Source: a virus
Length of the DNA stretch: 45,803 bases
Direction: 5' to 3' (one strand)
Virus record (IMG/VR): IMGVR_UViG_3300012920_005529
Coordinates: 1-45,803 of that record
This document shows positions 1 through 7,180 of the stretch, piece after piece; the stretch's first letter is position 1, and each line of letters begins with the position of its first letter. The notes beneath the pieces were generated by a model. That model ran no database searches and was not told the origin of the DNA. It saw nothing but the letters and a program-made list of their open reading frames with translations. A program made the position numbers and the translations under genes.

Positions 1-20
1 TTAATAGAAGCAAATAGTTG

Positions 21-48
21 TTGACATTTCTCTCCAATGTTGTAGAAT
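21..48 (+). promoter_or_regulatory. Early sigma70-like promoter
   Basis: TTGACA at 21-26 and TAGAAT at 43-48 are separated by 16 bases. The layout matches the elements at 2192, 4261 and 23666. It lies just upstream of the first small gene, whose ribosome binding site AGAGAGG is at 67-73. Confidence 0.75.
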
Positions 49-78
49 ATACTTATGTTTTTAAATAGAGAGGTAAAT

Positions 79-471
79 ATGAAAGACTATATCGTATATC
101 ACGCGAATAAATTTGGTACTGCTGGTGCTGGATTTACTGAGGTTGCTGTTGTTTCTGCGGATTCTTTATCCCAAGCATATCAGCTTACAAATAACATTGA
201 AGAGAGTTGGGTTGAAAATTACCAAGTGAAGATCTCTGAGCAAGAGTTTTCTAAAGGTTTGAGATCTACTTCTTCTGGTGATGTGATATTTGATCCAGAG
301 ACTGAGGAGTATTTCTTCTTAGTGCCTATGGGTTATCAAAATTCAGGTGACACTGTTGTGCTTGATAAGTTTGATATAGATGGTTTCACTGAGTTTACTT
401 CGAAAGGTGAGCAGTTTGACGACAGAGGTTATTACGTTGACTACATTGCTCCCACTGTAAACGTAGCATAA
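79..471 (+). CDS. Small hypothetical phage protein, first early gene
   Basis: The product is a 130-residue soluble acidic protein that I do not recognise. I chose the ATG at 79 over the in-frame ATG at 55, because AGAGAGG at 67-73 sits six bases before it and a start at 55 would coincide with the expected transcription start. No signal peptide, membrane segment or catalytic motif is visible. It follows a strong sigma70-like promoter, is followed within 10 bases by a tRNA gene, and is probably transcribed early. Confidence 0.75.
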   Translation: MKDYIVYHANKFGTAGAGFTEVAVVSADSLSQAYQLTNNIEESWVENYQVKISEQEFSKGLRSTSSGDVIFDPETEEYFFLVPMGYQNSGDTVVLDKFDIDGFTEFTSKGEQFDDRGYYVDYIAPTVNVA

Positions 472-479
472 ACTGATCA

Positions 480-554
480 GGTCTGTTGGTATAATGGCTA
501 TTACACCTCTCTGTCTAAGAGGGAACAGGAGTTCGATTCTCCTACAGACCGCCA
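480..554 (+). tRNA. tRNA-Asp (GTC)
   Basis: The cloverleaf is complete. The acceptor stem pairs GGTCTGT with ACAGACC. The anticodon stem CCTCT/AGAGG closes the loop CTGTCTA, giving anticodon GTC. The T arm is AGGAG-TTCGATT-CTCCT. The discriminator is G, as expected for tRNA-Asp, and CCA is encoded at 552-554. It lies between two early genes and probably shares their transcript. GAT and GAC codons are common in this genome, so it may supplement a host pool. Confidence 0.95.
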
Positions 555-571
555 GTTTGGAGATATAAATT

Positions 572-907
572 ATGAGTATGAAAAACTACAGCGGATCTCT
601 CCGCTATGATATGAACGGACGAAAGCGGAAGATGGCAAAGAAGTCAATGTCTTCGCAAAAGGTTCGTGCACGAAAGTCTGACTTTAAACCTTTGAGGATC
701 TCGCAAGCAGATCTTGACCGACAGGCTCGAGCACAGGAGCATCGCGAGAAGTATCCTTCGCTCGGTAACGGCATTGGTACTGCGTCTGTCAGCGCAGATA
801 CTTCGTGGAAAAGAGAAGAGAGCAAAAACTTTACGATTGCTCCAGCATATAACAAAGGTGCATACCAAGTCATAACAAAAAACAATATTAAGGACATAGG
901 CAAATGA
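572..907 (+). CDS. Conserved marine T4-like phage protein, basic N-terminus
   Basis: This is a 111-residue protein with a strongly basic first 40 residues (NGRKRKMAKK and similar). The N-terminal pattern KNYSGSLRYDMNGR recalls a short protein of unknown function that I remember from T4-like cyanophages. GGAG at 559-562 supports the ATG at 572; ATG 578 is an alternative. Its stop overlaps the next start (ATGA). The basic N-terminus suggests nucleic acid or ribosome contact, but that is only inference. Confidence 0.75.
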   Translation: MSMKNYSGSLRYDMNGRKRKMAKKSMSSQKVRARKSDFKPLRISQADLDRQARAQEHREKYPSLGNGIGTASVSADTSWKREESKNFTIAPAYNKGAYQVITKNNIKDIGK

Positions 908-1026
908 TAGATTTCTTTTATATGTTTCTTATCCTAATGGGCTGTTTTGCCTTTACCATACTAGGACTTTCTGGTAAATTTCACTTCGAGAAAAAGAAGA
1001 AGAGTAAAGGCGACGGTGGATGGTAG
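904..1026 (+). CDS. 40-residue single-pass membrane peptide
   Basis: This short ORF starts at ATG 904, overlapping the upstream stop, and ends at TAG 1024-1026, overlapping the next start at 1020. Residues 4-26 are a hydrophobic helix rich in Phe, Leu and Ile. A tail rich in Lys and Gly follows (EKKKKSKGDGGW), so N-out/C-in topology is likely by the positive-inside rule. The tight overlaps on both sides argue that it is a real translated gene. Function unknown. Confidence 0.6.
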   Translation: MIDFFYMFLILMGCFAFTILGLSGKFHFEKKKKSKGDGGW

Positions 1027-1763
1027 TCCCAGAGGATATAGCGAAATACGCACTCGGATTATTTGGACCAAAAAGCGTAACACAATATATAGCATCGCCT
1101 TTCGCTGCTGGTTCATTAGCACAACTCAATGACAATCAAATTATTTCTTATCACTATGATTCCTATGGCTTTCGTAAACCAGAGGGAGTGATTGGTAAGC
1201 GAGTGGCATTTGGTTGTTCACATACCTTTGGCTATGAAGTGGCATTCGAGAACAGCTATCCTTTTTTACTGGATGCAACCAACTTTGGTGTTACAGCTGC
1301 CTCGCCACAGACAGTCGCACGACTGGTAAAAAACTGGATCCCCAACAGTGAAGTTGAGGAAGTAATTATTCTCATGCCTGAACCAGCACGCAGAGAGATC
1401 TGGAATCCAAGAACTGCAACCTATACAATGATGATACCTTGGAGTCTTGATCAGTATGCAAGAACAATTTATAAAAAGCATGGTGACACTGCCCATGATC
1501 CATATTGGTATGAGAAAGGTTCTGATTTGGTCAGAAAATTTCTCGATGAACACCCACATCTTGACCTATTAGACGAAAAAAAGAATCAGGAAATACTGGA
1601 TGAATGCATAGAGAGTGTAAAACGCCATGTTGGAGAGCGTAAGCTGGTATTGAAAACAGTAGCTGATGATGCCCCTCCACCAGACTTCGAAGCGAGAGAT
1701 CGTACACACAATGGCGAGAAATGGCATCGTAAAGTAGCACAAATGTTCCAGAAGGAGTTATAA
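1020..1763 (+). CDS. SGNH/GDSL-hydrolase-like protein
   Basis: This 247-residue protein carries GCSHTFG near residue 66, a block-I-like motif with the likely nucleophile Ser after GC. A late D-x2-H element (DRTHNG, near residue 228) fits the SGNH Asp/His pair. SGNH enzymes are esterases or deacetylases, often acting on acyl groups of glycans. The substrate cannot be read here. The start overlaps the preceding membrane peptide by 7 bases, and the stop shares bases with the next start (TAATG). Two more SGNH proteins lie at 18745 and 19562. Confidence 0.7.
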   Translation: MVVPEDIAKYALGLFGPKSVTQYIASPFAAGSLAQLNDNQIISYHYDSYGFRKPEGVIGKRVAFGCSHTFGYEVAFENSYPFLLDATNFGVTAASPQTVARLVKNWIPNSEVEEVIILMPEPARREIWNPRTATYTMMIPWSLDQYARTIYKKHGDTAHDPYWYEKGSDLVRKFLDEHPHLDLLDEKKNQEILDECIESVKRHVGERKLVLKTVADDAPPPDFEARDRTHNGEKWHRKVAQMFQKEL

Positions 1764-2188
1764 TGTTGATCACAACCACAGGTGGCAAGAAGCATCAACG
1801 TGACATTGCCATGACAGTTGGCTCGTTTATGATGCAAGAGTTACTGCCAAAGATTCGTAAATGTGATGTGAAGATTCGTATCAAGAATCTAGACAAACAT
1901 ATGGTGGATGGCTTTTGTTATGATACAGAAGATCCACGAGTGTTTGATATTGAGATACATAATGATTTGATGTTGTTTGATTTCATTCGTACATTATGTC
2001 ACGAGTTTGTTCATGTAAAGCAGTTTGTATTGGGTGAAATGGAGGATCTATCATCCGACAGAACACGCTGGAAGAAACGTATATACAACGAGGAAAGAAT
2101 ACCCTACGAAAAACATCCATGGGAGAAAGAAGCATTTCGACTCCAAGAGATTTACACACGAAAAATATTTGAAAAAAACTTGGTATAA
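1763..2188 (+). CDS. Minimal HExxH metallopeptidase-like protein (copy 1)
   Basis: This 141-residue protein has HEFVH (about residues 80-84) as a zinc-binding and catalytic motif, preceded by a DGFCY turn and acidic strand. A conserved PWEKEA lies about 30 residues later, and its Glu is a plausible third zinc ligand as in other small gluzincin-like families. A paralogue with the same architecture lies at 4320. There is no signal peptide, so it is probably cytoplasmic. Whether it is a peptidase has to be tested. It forms an operon with the SGNH gene (start and stop overlap). Confidence 0.65.
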   Translation: MLITTTGGKKHQRDIAMTVGSFMMQELLPKIRKCDVKIRIKNLDKHMVDGFCYDTEDPRVFDIEIHNDLMLFDFIRTLCHEFVHVKQFVLGEMEDLSSDRTRWKKRIYNEERIPYEKHPWEKEAFRLQEIYTRKIFEKNLV

Positions 2189-2191
2189 GTG

Positions 2192-2219
2192 TTGACTTTT
2201 TTCTCGGTTGATGTAAGAT
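2192..2219 (+). promoter_or_regulatory. Early sigma70-like promoter
   Basis: TTGACT at 2192-2197 and TAAGAT at 2214-2219 have a 16-base spacer, followed by ATAGGTATTA. The same ATAGGTAT tail follows the -10 element at 4285. Confidence 0.7.
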
Positions 2220-2250
2220 ATAGGTATTAATTATGAAGAGAGGAAAAAAT

Positions 2251-2751
2251 ATGAGTGCTGAAGCTAAGTTTCGTAAGCTATACGAAGAGATGTTTGACTT
2301 GTGTGATCAGAACGGTTGGGGAGATCCCTTCTCGTATGCTAGATCGAAGGAGATCCATATGGCTGGATTGTTAGGTCATAAGGTAAGTGATACATTGTCT
2401 GGTGCAGACGGTATTGATGAGGATGGTGGCTGTGAATATAAGTCGACTATTGCACCTCGTATCAATGCAACCTATAACGCGATCTCTGTCCAACCGACAT
2501 GGCGTAAGCAGATGCATTATTTAAGACACAAGAAAATTGCTAAATACAAAAACCATTACCATGCAAGATATGAAGGTGGTAAGGTTGTTGAATTGTGGAA
2601 GCTATCTGGTGATGATGTATTGAAACTTCTTACACCAAAGCTGAAACGTGCATATGAACGTATGAACAAAGGCAAGAAGAATGCAGATCCTCGTTTGGGT
2701 GCATCTCTTTCGATGTCTGAGATTACTACATATGGAGAGCGTATCATATGA
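2251..2751 (+). CDS. Hypothetical protein, possible PD-(D/E)XK nuclease
   Basis: The ATG at 2251 is chosen because AGAGAGG (about 2237-2243) precedes it; an in-frame ATG at 2233 lies upstream of that site. The product is 166 residues. The segment GADGIDEDGGCEYKS holds a D..E-x-K arrangement typical of PD-(D/E)XK nucleases, and the C-terminal half is basic. That assignment is weak and rests on one motif. It heads a run of three closely packed early genes behind its own promoter. A restriction-like or repair nuclease is possible. Confidence 0.6.
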   Translation: MSAEAKFRKLYEEMFDLCDQNGWGDPFSYARSKEIHMAGLLGHKVSDTLSGADGIDEDGGCEYKSTIAPRINATYNAISVQPTWRKQMHYLRHKKIAKYKNHYHARYEGGKVVELWKLSGDDVLKLLTPKLKRAYERMNKGKKNADPRLGASLSMSEITTYGERII

Positions 2752-2945
2752 AACCATTCCCTGACGAAAACAATCGGTTCAAATGGTTCATTGATCACTT
2801 TGTGGTAGACGAGCAAACTGGTAAACCTACTGATGAGCAAATCACCACATATTATAAAATGGATAATGACTGGGAAAAATCTCTAAGCAAGTTTGAGAAA
2901 CTCGGTGCATTAATCTCTTGGGGAATCTACAACAATAAGGAATAG
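2748..2945 (+). CDS. Hypothetical 65-residue protein
   Basis: This is a small acidic soluble protein rich in aromatic residues (RFKWFIDHF near the N-terminus). Its start overlaps the stop of the gene before it by 4 bases (ATGA), which supports both the start and translational coupling. I see no motif and do not recognise the family. It sits within an early cluster of mini-proteins. Confidence 0.65.
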   Translation: MKPFPDENNRFKWFIDHFVVDEQTGKPTDEQITTYYKMDNDWEKSLSKFEKLGALISWGIYNNKE

Positions 2946-2949
2946 TACA

Positions 2950-3147
2950 ATGAGCAATCGTTTTGAGCGAGTTTGCCAACTAGCAGAAGCGAAGGTTGTT
3001 GACACAAACACCGCAAAAGTAATTAACGTCTATGAAATATTAGACTGGGCAGAGCAAGAATCTGGAGAATTTTTAGACGAGAAAGATAAGACAGCAGCAG
3101 TCGAGTGGCTCGACTACTTTTGTTCAGAACAGGGTTATACTACTTAA
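2950..3147 (+). CDS. Hypothetical 65-residue protein
   Basis: This short acidic protein is probably alpha-helical, with Asp/Glu-rich C-terminal parts. It starts four bases after the upstream stop, and its end converges with the minus-strand gene at 3144-3608, overlapping by 4 bases. No motif is recognised. Its place in the early operon is the only functional hint. Confidence 0.6.
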   Translation: MSNRFERVCQLAEAKVVDTNTAKVINVYEILDWAEQESGEFLDEKDKTAAVEWLDYFCSEQGYTT

Positions 3148-3608
3148 CTAGGATAAGGTCGATGGAAGTCAACTGTTTTATAGGTTGGCTCTTGTTCGGC
3201 TGGAAGTTTTTTACCGTATGTTTCTGTGGCATCTAATGCAGCATTTGCTAAATCGACAGATGCTTGGTCTTTAAAATACTCAACGATGTCACAAGAATAT
3301 ATTTTTTTGTCTTCGTCGTATGAAGTATTTTGGATATAACGGTAAGATACATAATCCTCATTGACTTGTTTGAGCACATCTTTGTCTGCTTGTTTGGCAT
3401 TTTTAAACGCTGGTGCTTGACCTATGACTTTTAGAAATGAATCTGTAAATTTATCATGTGCTTCACCATAAGGTTGACCAGTGAATAAAGGACACATACC
3501 TTTGATTTGTTCCCAGCCTTCTTCTAATGTTATGTCGCCACTGACCACTTTAGAATGGGTTGCTGCACGTGCTTTTAGAGTTTGCGTTTTTCTGATATAC
3601 TGTGGCAT
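3144..3608 (-). CDS. Hypothetical protein behind a late promoter
   Basis: This 154-residue soluble protein, Lys/Asp-rich and mostly helical, is not one I recognise. It is the only minus-strand gene among the early genes. TATAAATA (minus strand, 3645-3638) lies about 30 bases before its start and GGAGAAA precedes the ATG, so it is likely a late gene. A virion or morphogenesis role is therefore more likely than an early takeover role, but this is inference from the promoter alone. Confidence 0.7.
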   Translation of the reverse strand: MPQYIRKTQTLKARAATHSKVVSGDITLEEGWEQIKGMCPLFTGQPYGEAHDKFTDSFLKVIGQAPAFKNAKQADKDVLKQVNEDYVSYRYIQNTSYDEDKKIYSCDIVEYFKDQASVDLANAALDATETYGKKLPAEQEPTYKTVDFHRPYPS

Positions 3609-3632
3609 TATTTTTTTCTCCGATTAATATGC

Positions 3633-3661
3633 TTGACTATTTATAAGAGTTATGGTATTAT
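3633..3661 (+). promoter_or_regulatory. Early sigma70-like promoter interleaved with a late promoter
   Basis: TTGACT at 3633-3638 and TATTAT at 3656-3661 have a 17-base spacer. The predicted transcription start, about 3668, coincides with an ATG. A minus-strand late promoter occupies part of the spacer. Confidence 0.65.
3638..3645 (-). promoter_or_regulatory. T4-type late promoter TATAAATA
   Basis: The exact late consensus lies on the minus strand, about 30 bases upstream of the gene starting at 3608. It falls inside the plus-strand early promoter at 3633-3661. Confidence 0.75.
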
Positions 3662-4252
3662 ATGACTATGTTTGATACAGCTTTGATTCTAGGCAATGGA
3701 GCATCAAGAAGAGATTTCGATCTCGAACCATACATAGGAACATCATCTATCTATGGATGTAATCTAGCATATCAAGAGGACATACCATTTGAATGGGTTG
3801 TTTCTACAGATCCACTCGCACAACACGATGTTTATAGAAACTTCAAGGGTAATAAGTTATTCCTTGATTGGAATCCTATTCCGAGTCAGGTTGCCAGTGC
3901 GATGATGGAAGGAATAGATTTTGCAAACATAGACCACAATGAGTTCACTCCAGATGGTGCTGTGATCAGTGGTCAAGGCACAGAGAAAAGACTCACTTAT
4001 TGTTATGAAGAAGACAATGTATTGTCAGTTTACCCTACTGCCCTTCCATTTGAAATGAGTTCTGGATCCATGGCGATGTGGGATGCAGCTGAAAGAGGAT
4101 TCAAGACCATATTCCTTATAGGGATGGGTGACAAAGAACATCTCACGAATCAGAATTTAATGGACGATCAGGGTTATAGACTCGAACTTTGGAAACACGA
4201 AAGAGAGCAACTTGTTGAATTATATAAAGAAATCAATTGGATTTACTTATAA
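3662..4252 (+). CDS. Putative Rossmann-type sugar or glycosyltransferase-like protein
   Basis: This 196-residue protein opens with LILGNGASRRDFDL followed by YGCN. That resembles the nucleotide-binding start of GT42 sialyltransferases and of DUF115/MptE-like proteins (GNGPS...D...R/GCN). SSGSMAMWDAA and IFLIGMG later in the chain fit a second Rossmann-like half. The substrate is unknown and the similarity is only at motif level. ATG 3662 and ATG 3668 are both possible; 3668 matches the predicted transcription start, so translation may be leaderless. Confidence 0.55.
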   Translation: MTMFDTALILGNGASRRDFDLEPYIGTSSIYGCNLAYQEDIPFEWVVSTDPLAQHDVYRNFKGNKLFLDWNPIPSQVASAMMEGIDFANIDHNEFTPDGAVISGQGTEKRLTYCYEEDNVLSVYPTALPFEMSSGSMAMWDAAERGFKTIFLIGMGDKEHLTNQNLMDDQGYRLELWKHEREQLVELYKEINWIYL

Positions 4253-4260
4253 ATTAATGC

Positions 4261-4290
4261 TTGACTTTTACATTGTGCTTGTAGTAGAAT
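4261..4290 (+). promoter_or_regulatory. Early sigma70-like promoter
   Basis: TTGACT at 4261-4266 and TAGAAT at 4285-4290 have an 18-base spacer, followed by ATAGGTATAG. The ribosome binding site GAGAGAGG is at 4303-4310, nine bases before the ATG at 4320. Confidence 0.75.
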
Positions 4291-4319
4291 ATAGGTATAG
4301 TTGAGAGAGGATCTGTTTA

Positions 4320-4766
4320 ATGATATTCACTATGGATAATGCCGATAAGTATCAAGATTATATCTTCGCTGTCGGTGAAGTATTAGGAATTGAAAACTCG
4401 TTGACTGAAGTACGAGTAGATATAAAAAAGAAATGTGACCAGAATGCAGGTGGATTCTGCTATGGCGATGATGAAGAGATTGATATTGAAGTCGCTACAA
4501 CAGTTCAAGGTGAACCGCTTGAACAAGAACAAATATATCGGAACATTGCTCACGAGATGATACACGCTGAGCAAATGATTACTGGTAAACTCGAAAACGT
4601 CGGACTACAATTAGTTCAAACTGGTGATTGTCAATCGCTGGTCAATGTTTGCATATGGAACGGCAAAACTTACACAAACACGAAATACGATGACCAACCA
4701 TGGGAGATCGATGCATATGCTCGTGAAGAAGAAGTAATGAAGGAAGCAATGTTATGCCTAAAATAG
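4320..4766 (+). CDS. Minimal HExxH metallopeptidase-like protein (copy 2)
   Basis: This 148-residue paralogue of the gene at 1763 shares the GGFCYGDDEEIDIE turn and strand, HEMIH (about residues 80-84), and a later PWEIDA. The shared PWExxA Glu is a candidate third zinc ligand. Overall identity looks low, so the duplication is old or the two genes were acquired separately. No signal peptide is seen. The gene has its own early promoter and overlaps the membrane-protein gene downstream by 13 bases. Activity is inferred from motif only. Confidence 0.65.
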   Translation: MIFTMDNADKYQDYIFAVGEVLGIENSLTEVRVDIKKKCDQNAGGFCYGDDEEIDIEVATTVQGEPLEQEQIYRNIAHEMIHAEQMITGKLENVGLQLVQTGDCQSLVNVCIWNGKTYTNTKYDDQPWEIDAYAREEEVMKEAMLCLK

Positions 4767-5059
4767 ATCCTAATGTATCAAAAGAGGAGTTAGAAAACTC
4801 CAAACGAATATTTAAATCTGCTACACCAAAGTATACCATAGACTGGTATGTGAAATGGTTTGCTACAGTGATGATAATTGCTGCAGTTGTTTGTCGGTCA
4901 TCAGGGTTTCATCTAATGGATTTGCTGTTTAGTATTGTTGGAACTATTGGATGGACGTTTGTCGCTATCGCTTGGCATGACCGTGCACTTATTGTTTTGA
5001 ATGCTGTGATCAGCGTAATTTTAGCTATTGGACTATTGGAGTATTTTAGTGCTTATTGA
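4754..5059 (+). CDS. Small phage membrane protein
   Basis: This 101-residue protein has a charged N-terminus of about 30 residues and then two or three hydrophobic helices (roughly residues 34-50, 56-74 and 80-97). Between the helices is WHDRALIVLNAV, a motif I remember from short membrane proteins common in marine myoviruses. It is probably an inner-membrane protein. Function unknown. It overlaps the genes on both sides. Confidence 0.7.
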   Translation: MPKIDPNVSKEELENSKRIFKSATPKYTIDWYVKWFATVMIIAAVVCRSSGFHLMDLLFSIVGTIGWTFVAIAWHDRALIVLNAVISVILAIGLLEYFSAY

Positions 5060-5495
5060 AATCGGAAAAACTTATGAGGTGACTCCTTCTTGGAAGAAGT
5101 CGTATGAAGAATTAGAAATCTTTGAACACGAGGTTACGAAACAATGTATTGGTGTTCGTACACTCTGGCGGTCAGGCAGTATGCGGATTACTCCAAATAC
5201 CCAAGAAGAAGTTGGATATTTGCAGGAAGCATTAGAACACGATGACGGTGATATGTTTGAACCGCAAGATTTGTTTGAAGAAGTTGAGTTTATGGATTGC
5301 TGGGATGGTTGTTCGGAGGACTTAGAGTTCTATGGTGACGCCAATCCTGATGAAGTAGCAATCCGCGAAGAATATGACGAGGGTGATGATTTTATCAGCA
5401 CTCTTATGGAGAAGTATGGGTATTATCCTATGGACTTAGAAGTCTTTTTGCATAATGCATTAGACATCGAAGAGGTAGACCCAGAAACATACTGA
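5028..5495 (+). CDS. Acidic hypothetical protein
   Basis: This strongly acidic soluble protein (many Asp and Glu after residue 60) has no recognised domain. The ATG at 5028 gives 155 residues but overlaps the upstream gene by 32 bases. A GTG at 5049 in the same frame would reduce the overlap and may be the real start. High acidity is common among phage proteins that mimic DNA or bind basic host factors, but nothing here proves that. Confidence 0.6.
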   Translation: MDYWSILVLIEIGKTYEVTPSWKKSYEELEIFEHEVTKQCIGVRTLWRSGSMRITPNTQEEVGYLQEALEHDDGDMFEPQDLFEEVEFMDCWDGCSEDLEFYGDANPDEVAIREEYDEGDDFISTLMEKYGYYPMDLEVFLHNALDIEEVDPETY

Positions 5496-5565
5496 ATTAG
5501 TCGTGGTGACTGATCGTCGTAAAGACGTAAAACCAAATGATGTAAACTTTATAATGGAGAAATTT

Positions 5566-5832
5566 ATGAAAACATCTACAACTAAGTCGGCTGCTAGTCG
5601 CGCATTGGACACCTTTTTATCAGGTGGTACTTTAACTGCTACTCAGATTGCTTCACGTTTCGGCGTTAGCAATCCACACAATGTAGTATATTATCTGCGT
5701 AGAAAAGGTTACGCCATTCATTTGAATGAAGGTCGTGCTGGATCTAGAGGTAGAAAGAAATCTGACTTTTACAAGTTAGGTACTCCTACTAAAGCAGTTA
5801 TTGCTGCAGGTTATGCAGCCCTTGCTCAGTAA
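5566..5832 (+). CDS. Helix-turn-helix DNA-binding protein
   Basis: This 88-residue protein carries an HTH: GTLTATQIASRFGVSNPHNVVYYL, cut here at the turn between IASRFGVS and the recognition helix. A basic segment (RAGSRGRKK) follows. It is probably a small transcriptional regulator or DNA-binding accessory protein, of a type I remember from T4-like marine phages. The start at 5566 is chosen because GGAG at 5556-5559 precedes it; the longer frame back to 5503 lacks a good site. A GC-rich hairpin follows the stop. Confidence 0.75.
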   Translation: MKTSTTKSAASRALDTFLSGGTLTATQIASRFGVSNPHNVVYYLRRKGYAIHLNEGRAGSRGRKKSDFYKLGTPTKAVIAAGYAALAQ

Positions 5833-5840
5833 TGGGGATT

Positions 5841-5860
5841 GGGGAGACTTCGGTCTCCCC
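5841..5860 (+). other. Stable TTCG hairpin after the HTH gene
   Basis: GGGGAGAC-TTCG-GTCTCCCC forms a perfect 8-bp stem with a stable tetraloop. There is no T-run after it, so it is a transcript-stabilising or processing hairpin rather than a clear intrinsic terminator. Confidence 0.7.
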
Positions 5861-5868
5861 CTACTTCA

Positions 5869-6240
5869 ATGCAAAAACACTATTTCTTTCGGTCAAAACA
5901 TTACCCTGAAGGTAGATACAATCAGGCACACCCATGCCACATTGTAAGAAAGAGATGGGTTGAACAAGGTTGGTACATAAACTCGTTTTATAGAGTTTCA
6001 AGATTTCGAGGCATTAAGTTGCCTTTCATTTCATTTGGACTGATCAGTGGTTACAAACCATACAGAGTTCCTTACATTGCCTTACACTGGGGCAATAAAT
6101 TTCATATGCCCACATTCCTAGTTAGCAGAAAGATGTTATGGATTAGTTGTGAGTATGGATCTAAAAATCAGTGGAGTTCTCAGAGGAAGATGTTACTTGC
6201 TAGAATGAAAAGAGAAAAACAGAAGTTTTCTCGTAAGTAA
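5869..6240 (+). CDS. Basic hypothetical protein
   Basis: This is a 123-residue, very basic, aromatic-rich protein with no recognised domain. I start it at ATG 5869, after the hairpin; a longer frame to 5839 would run through the hairpin. No clear ribosome binding site is seen, which lowers confidence. It converges directly on the minus-strand gene at 6241. The composition suggests nucleic-acid or membrane-surface binding at most. Confidence 0.5.
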   Translation: MQKHYFFRSKHYPEGRYNQAHPCHIVRKRWVEQGWYINSFYRVSRFRGIKLPFISFGLISGYKPYRVPYIALHWGNKFHMPTFLVSRKMLWISCEYGSKNQWSSQRKMLLARMKREKQKFSRK

Positions 6241-7158
6241 TTACCAAGGGTCTCCTGACATTTTCAGGGATGATGCTAATTTCTCGGATTCATATTTGAA
6301 TCTCATCTTCATAATCTTTTTTCCTGATACAGCAACACCTATTGACTCATTACCTTCTGCGGTCAATGTAATCGTTGATGCACCCATAAGAGCAGATAGT
6401 TTTGGGTTGTCGAGAGGATCCATTAACAAAGTTTCATATGGTTCTTTGTTTCCAATTCCTGTTATCTTTATGTATGGTGGATACACTTCTTCAGCATCCA
6501 TCCAGTCGCTCAGTAGATAATCTCTCAGTTTCTTTACAGGCATCAACTTCAACTTGGCTATTAAATCGTCTCTGAGTTCAGACATTATATCTGAACCTTT
6601 CTGCTCGGTTCTTTGTTTAATAGAAGGGTTGGATCTGATAAAGACTTTCCTTGCTGCAGCACTGGTGTTCGGTAGTCCCAACTCTTTTATACATTTGTCG
6701 GTCAGAGTCTTGTTCTTGTCGGCTAACCTAGTTCCCAATGCTCTATCTATTGTTCCAACTCCTGGATTCTTGAAACCGATGTCAGCCTTACCTTTTGTCG
6801 CTTTAGCAGATAATCCAAGAAATCCATCAGCTGGACCATTCGTAAACTTTACTAAAATATCAGCTGGATTTTTGTTCTGATCTACTGGTCGTCCGACAGC
6901 AAGAGACATTGAGTTAGGTCTGGCAGTCCACCAAACTTTTTCAACCCTGCCTTTATATCCATTGTTCAATGCCCACTTAATGAAGTCTCTTGCCATCGCT
7001 TCAGCTTTACCTTGAGCATCATCAACAGCTTCTGGTGTTGATTGTCTGATTCTAGAATCATATTGAGTCTTTGCTGATTGATCGAACCATTTATTTTCAT
7101 TGAGTTTATACCCAACCCAGATCTCGTTGATGTCAGCAAGGATAGTATTTGCAACCAT
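6241..7158 (-). CDS. Conserved marine T4-like phage protein (late)
   Basis: This 305-residue protein has an N-terminal pattern (ILADINEIWVGYKL) and a central segment (NPADILVKF, FLGLSAKATKG, ADIGFKNPG) that I remember from a protein of unknown function in many T4-like marine phages. D...(x)n..SAK resembles a PD-(D/E)XK core with the acidic residue replaced, so an inactive or variant nuclease fold is possible. Minus-strand TATAAATA at 7189-7182, plus AAGGAAATCC before the ATG, indicate late expression. It could also be co-transcribed with the cyclase upstream. Confidence 0.7.
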   Translation of the reverse strand: MVANTILADINEIWVGYKLNENKWFDQSAKTQYDSRIRQSTPEAVDDAQGKAEAMARDFIKWALNNGYKGRVEKVWWTARPNSMSLAVGRPVDQNKNPADILVKFTNGPADGFLGLSAKATKGKADIGFKNPGVGTIDRALGTRLADKNKTLTDKCIKELGLPNTSAAARKVFIRSNPSIKQRTEQKGSDIMSELRDDLIAKLKLMPVKKLRDYLLSDWMDAEEVYPPYIKITGIGNKEPYETLLMDPLDNPKLSALMGASTITLTAEGNESIGVAVSGKKIMKMRFKYESEKLASSLKMSGDPW

Positions 7159-7180
7159 AGGATTTCCTTTTTTTATATGA

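Noticed and set aside
5841-5860. Perfect GC-rich hairpin as an intrinsic terminator
   Set aside because: No T-run follows it (CTACTTC), so it is listed only as a hairpin.
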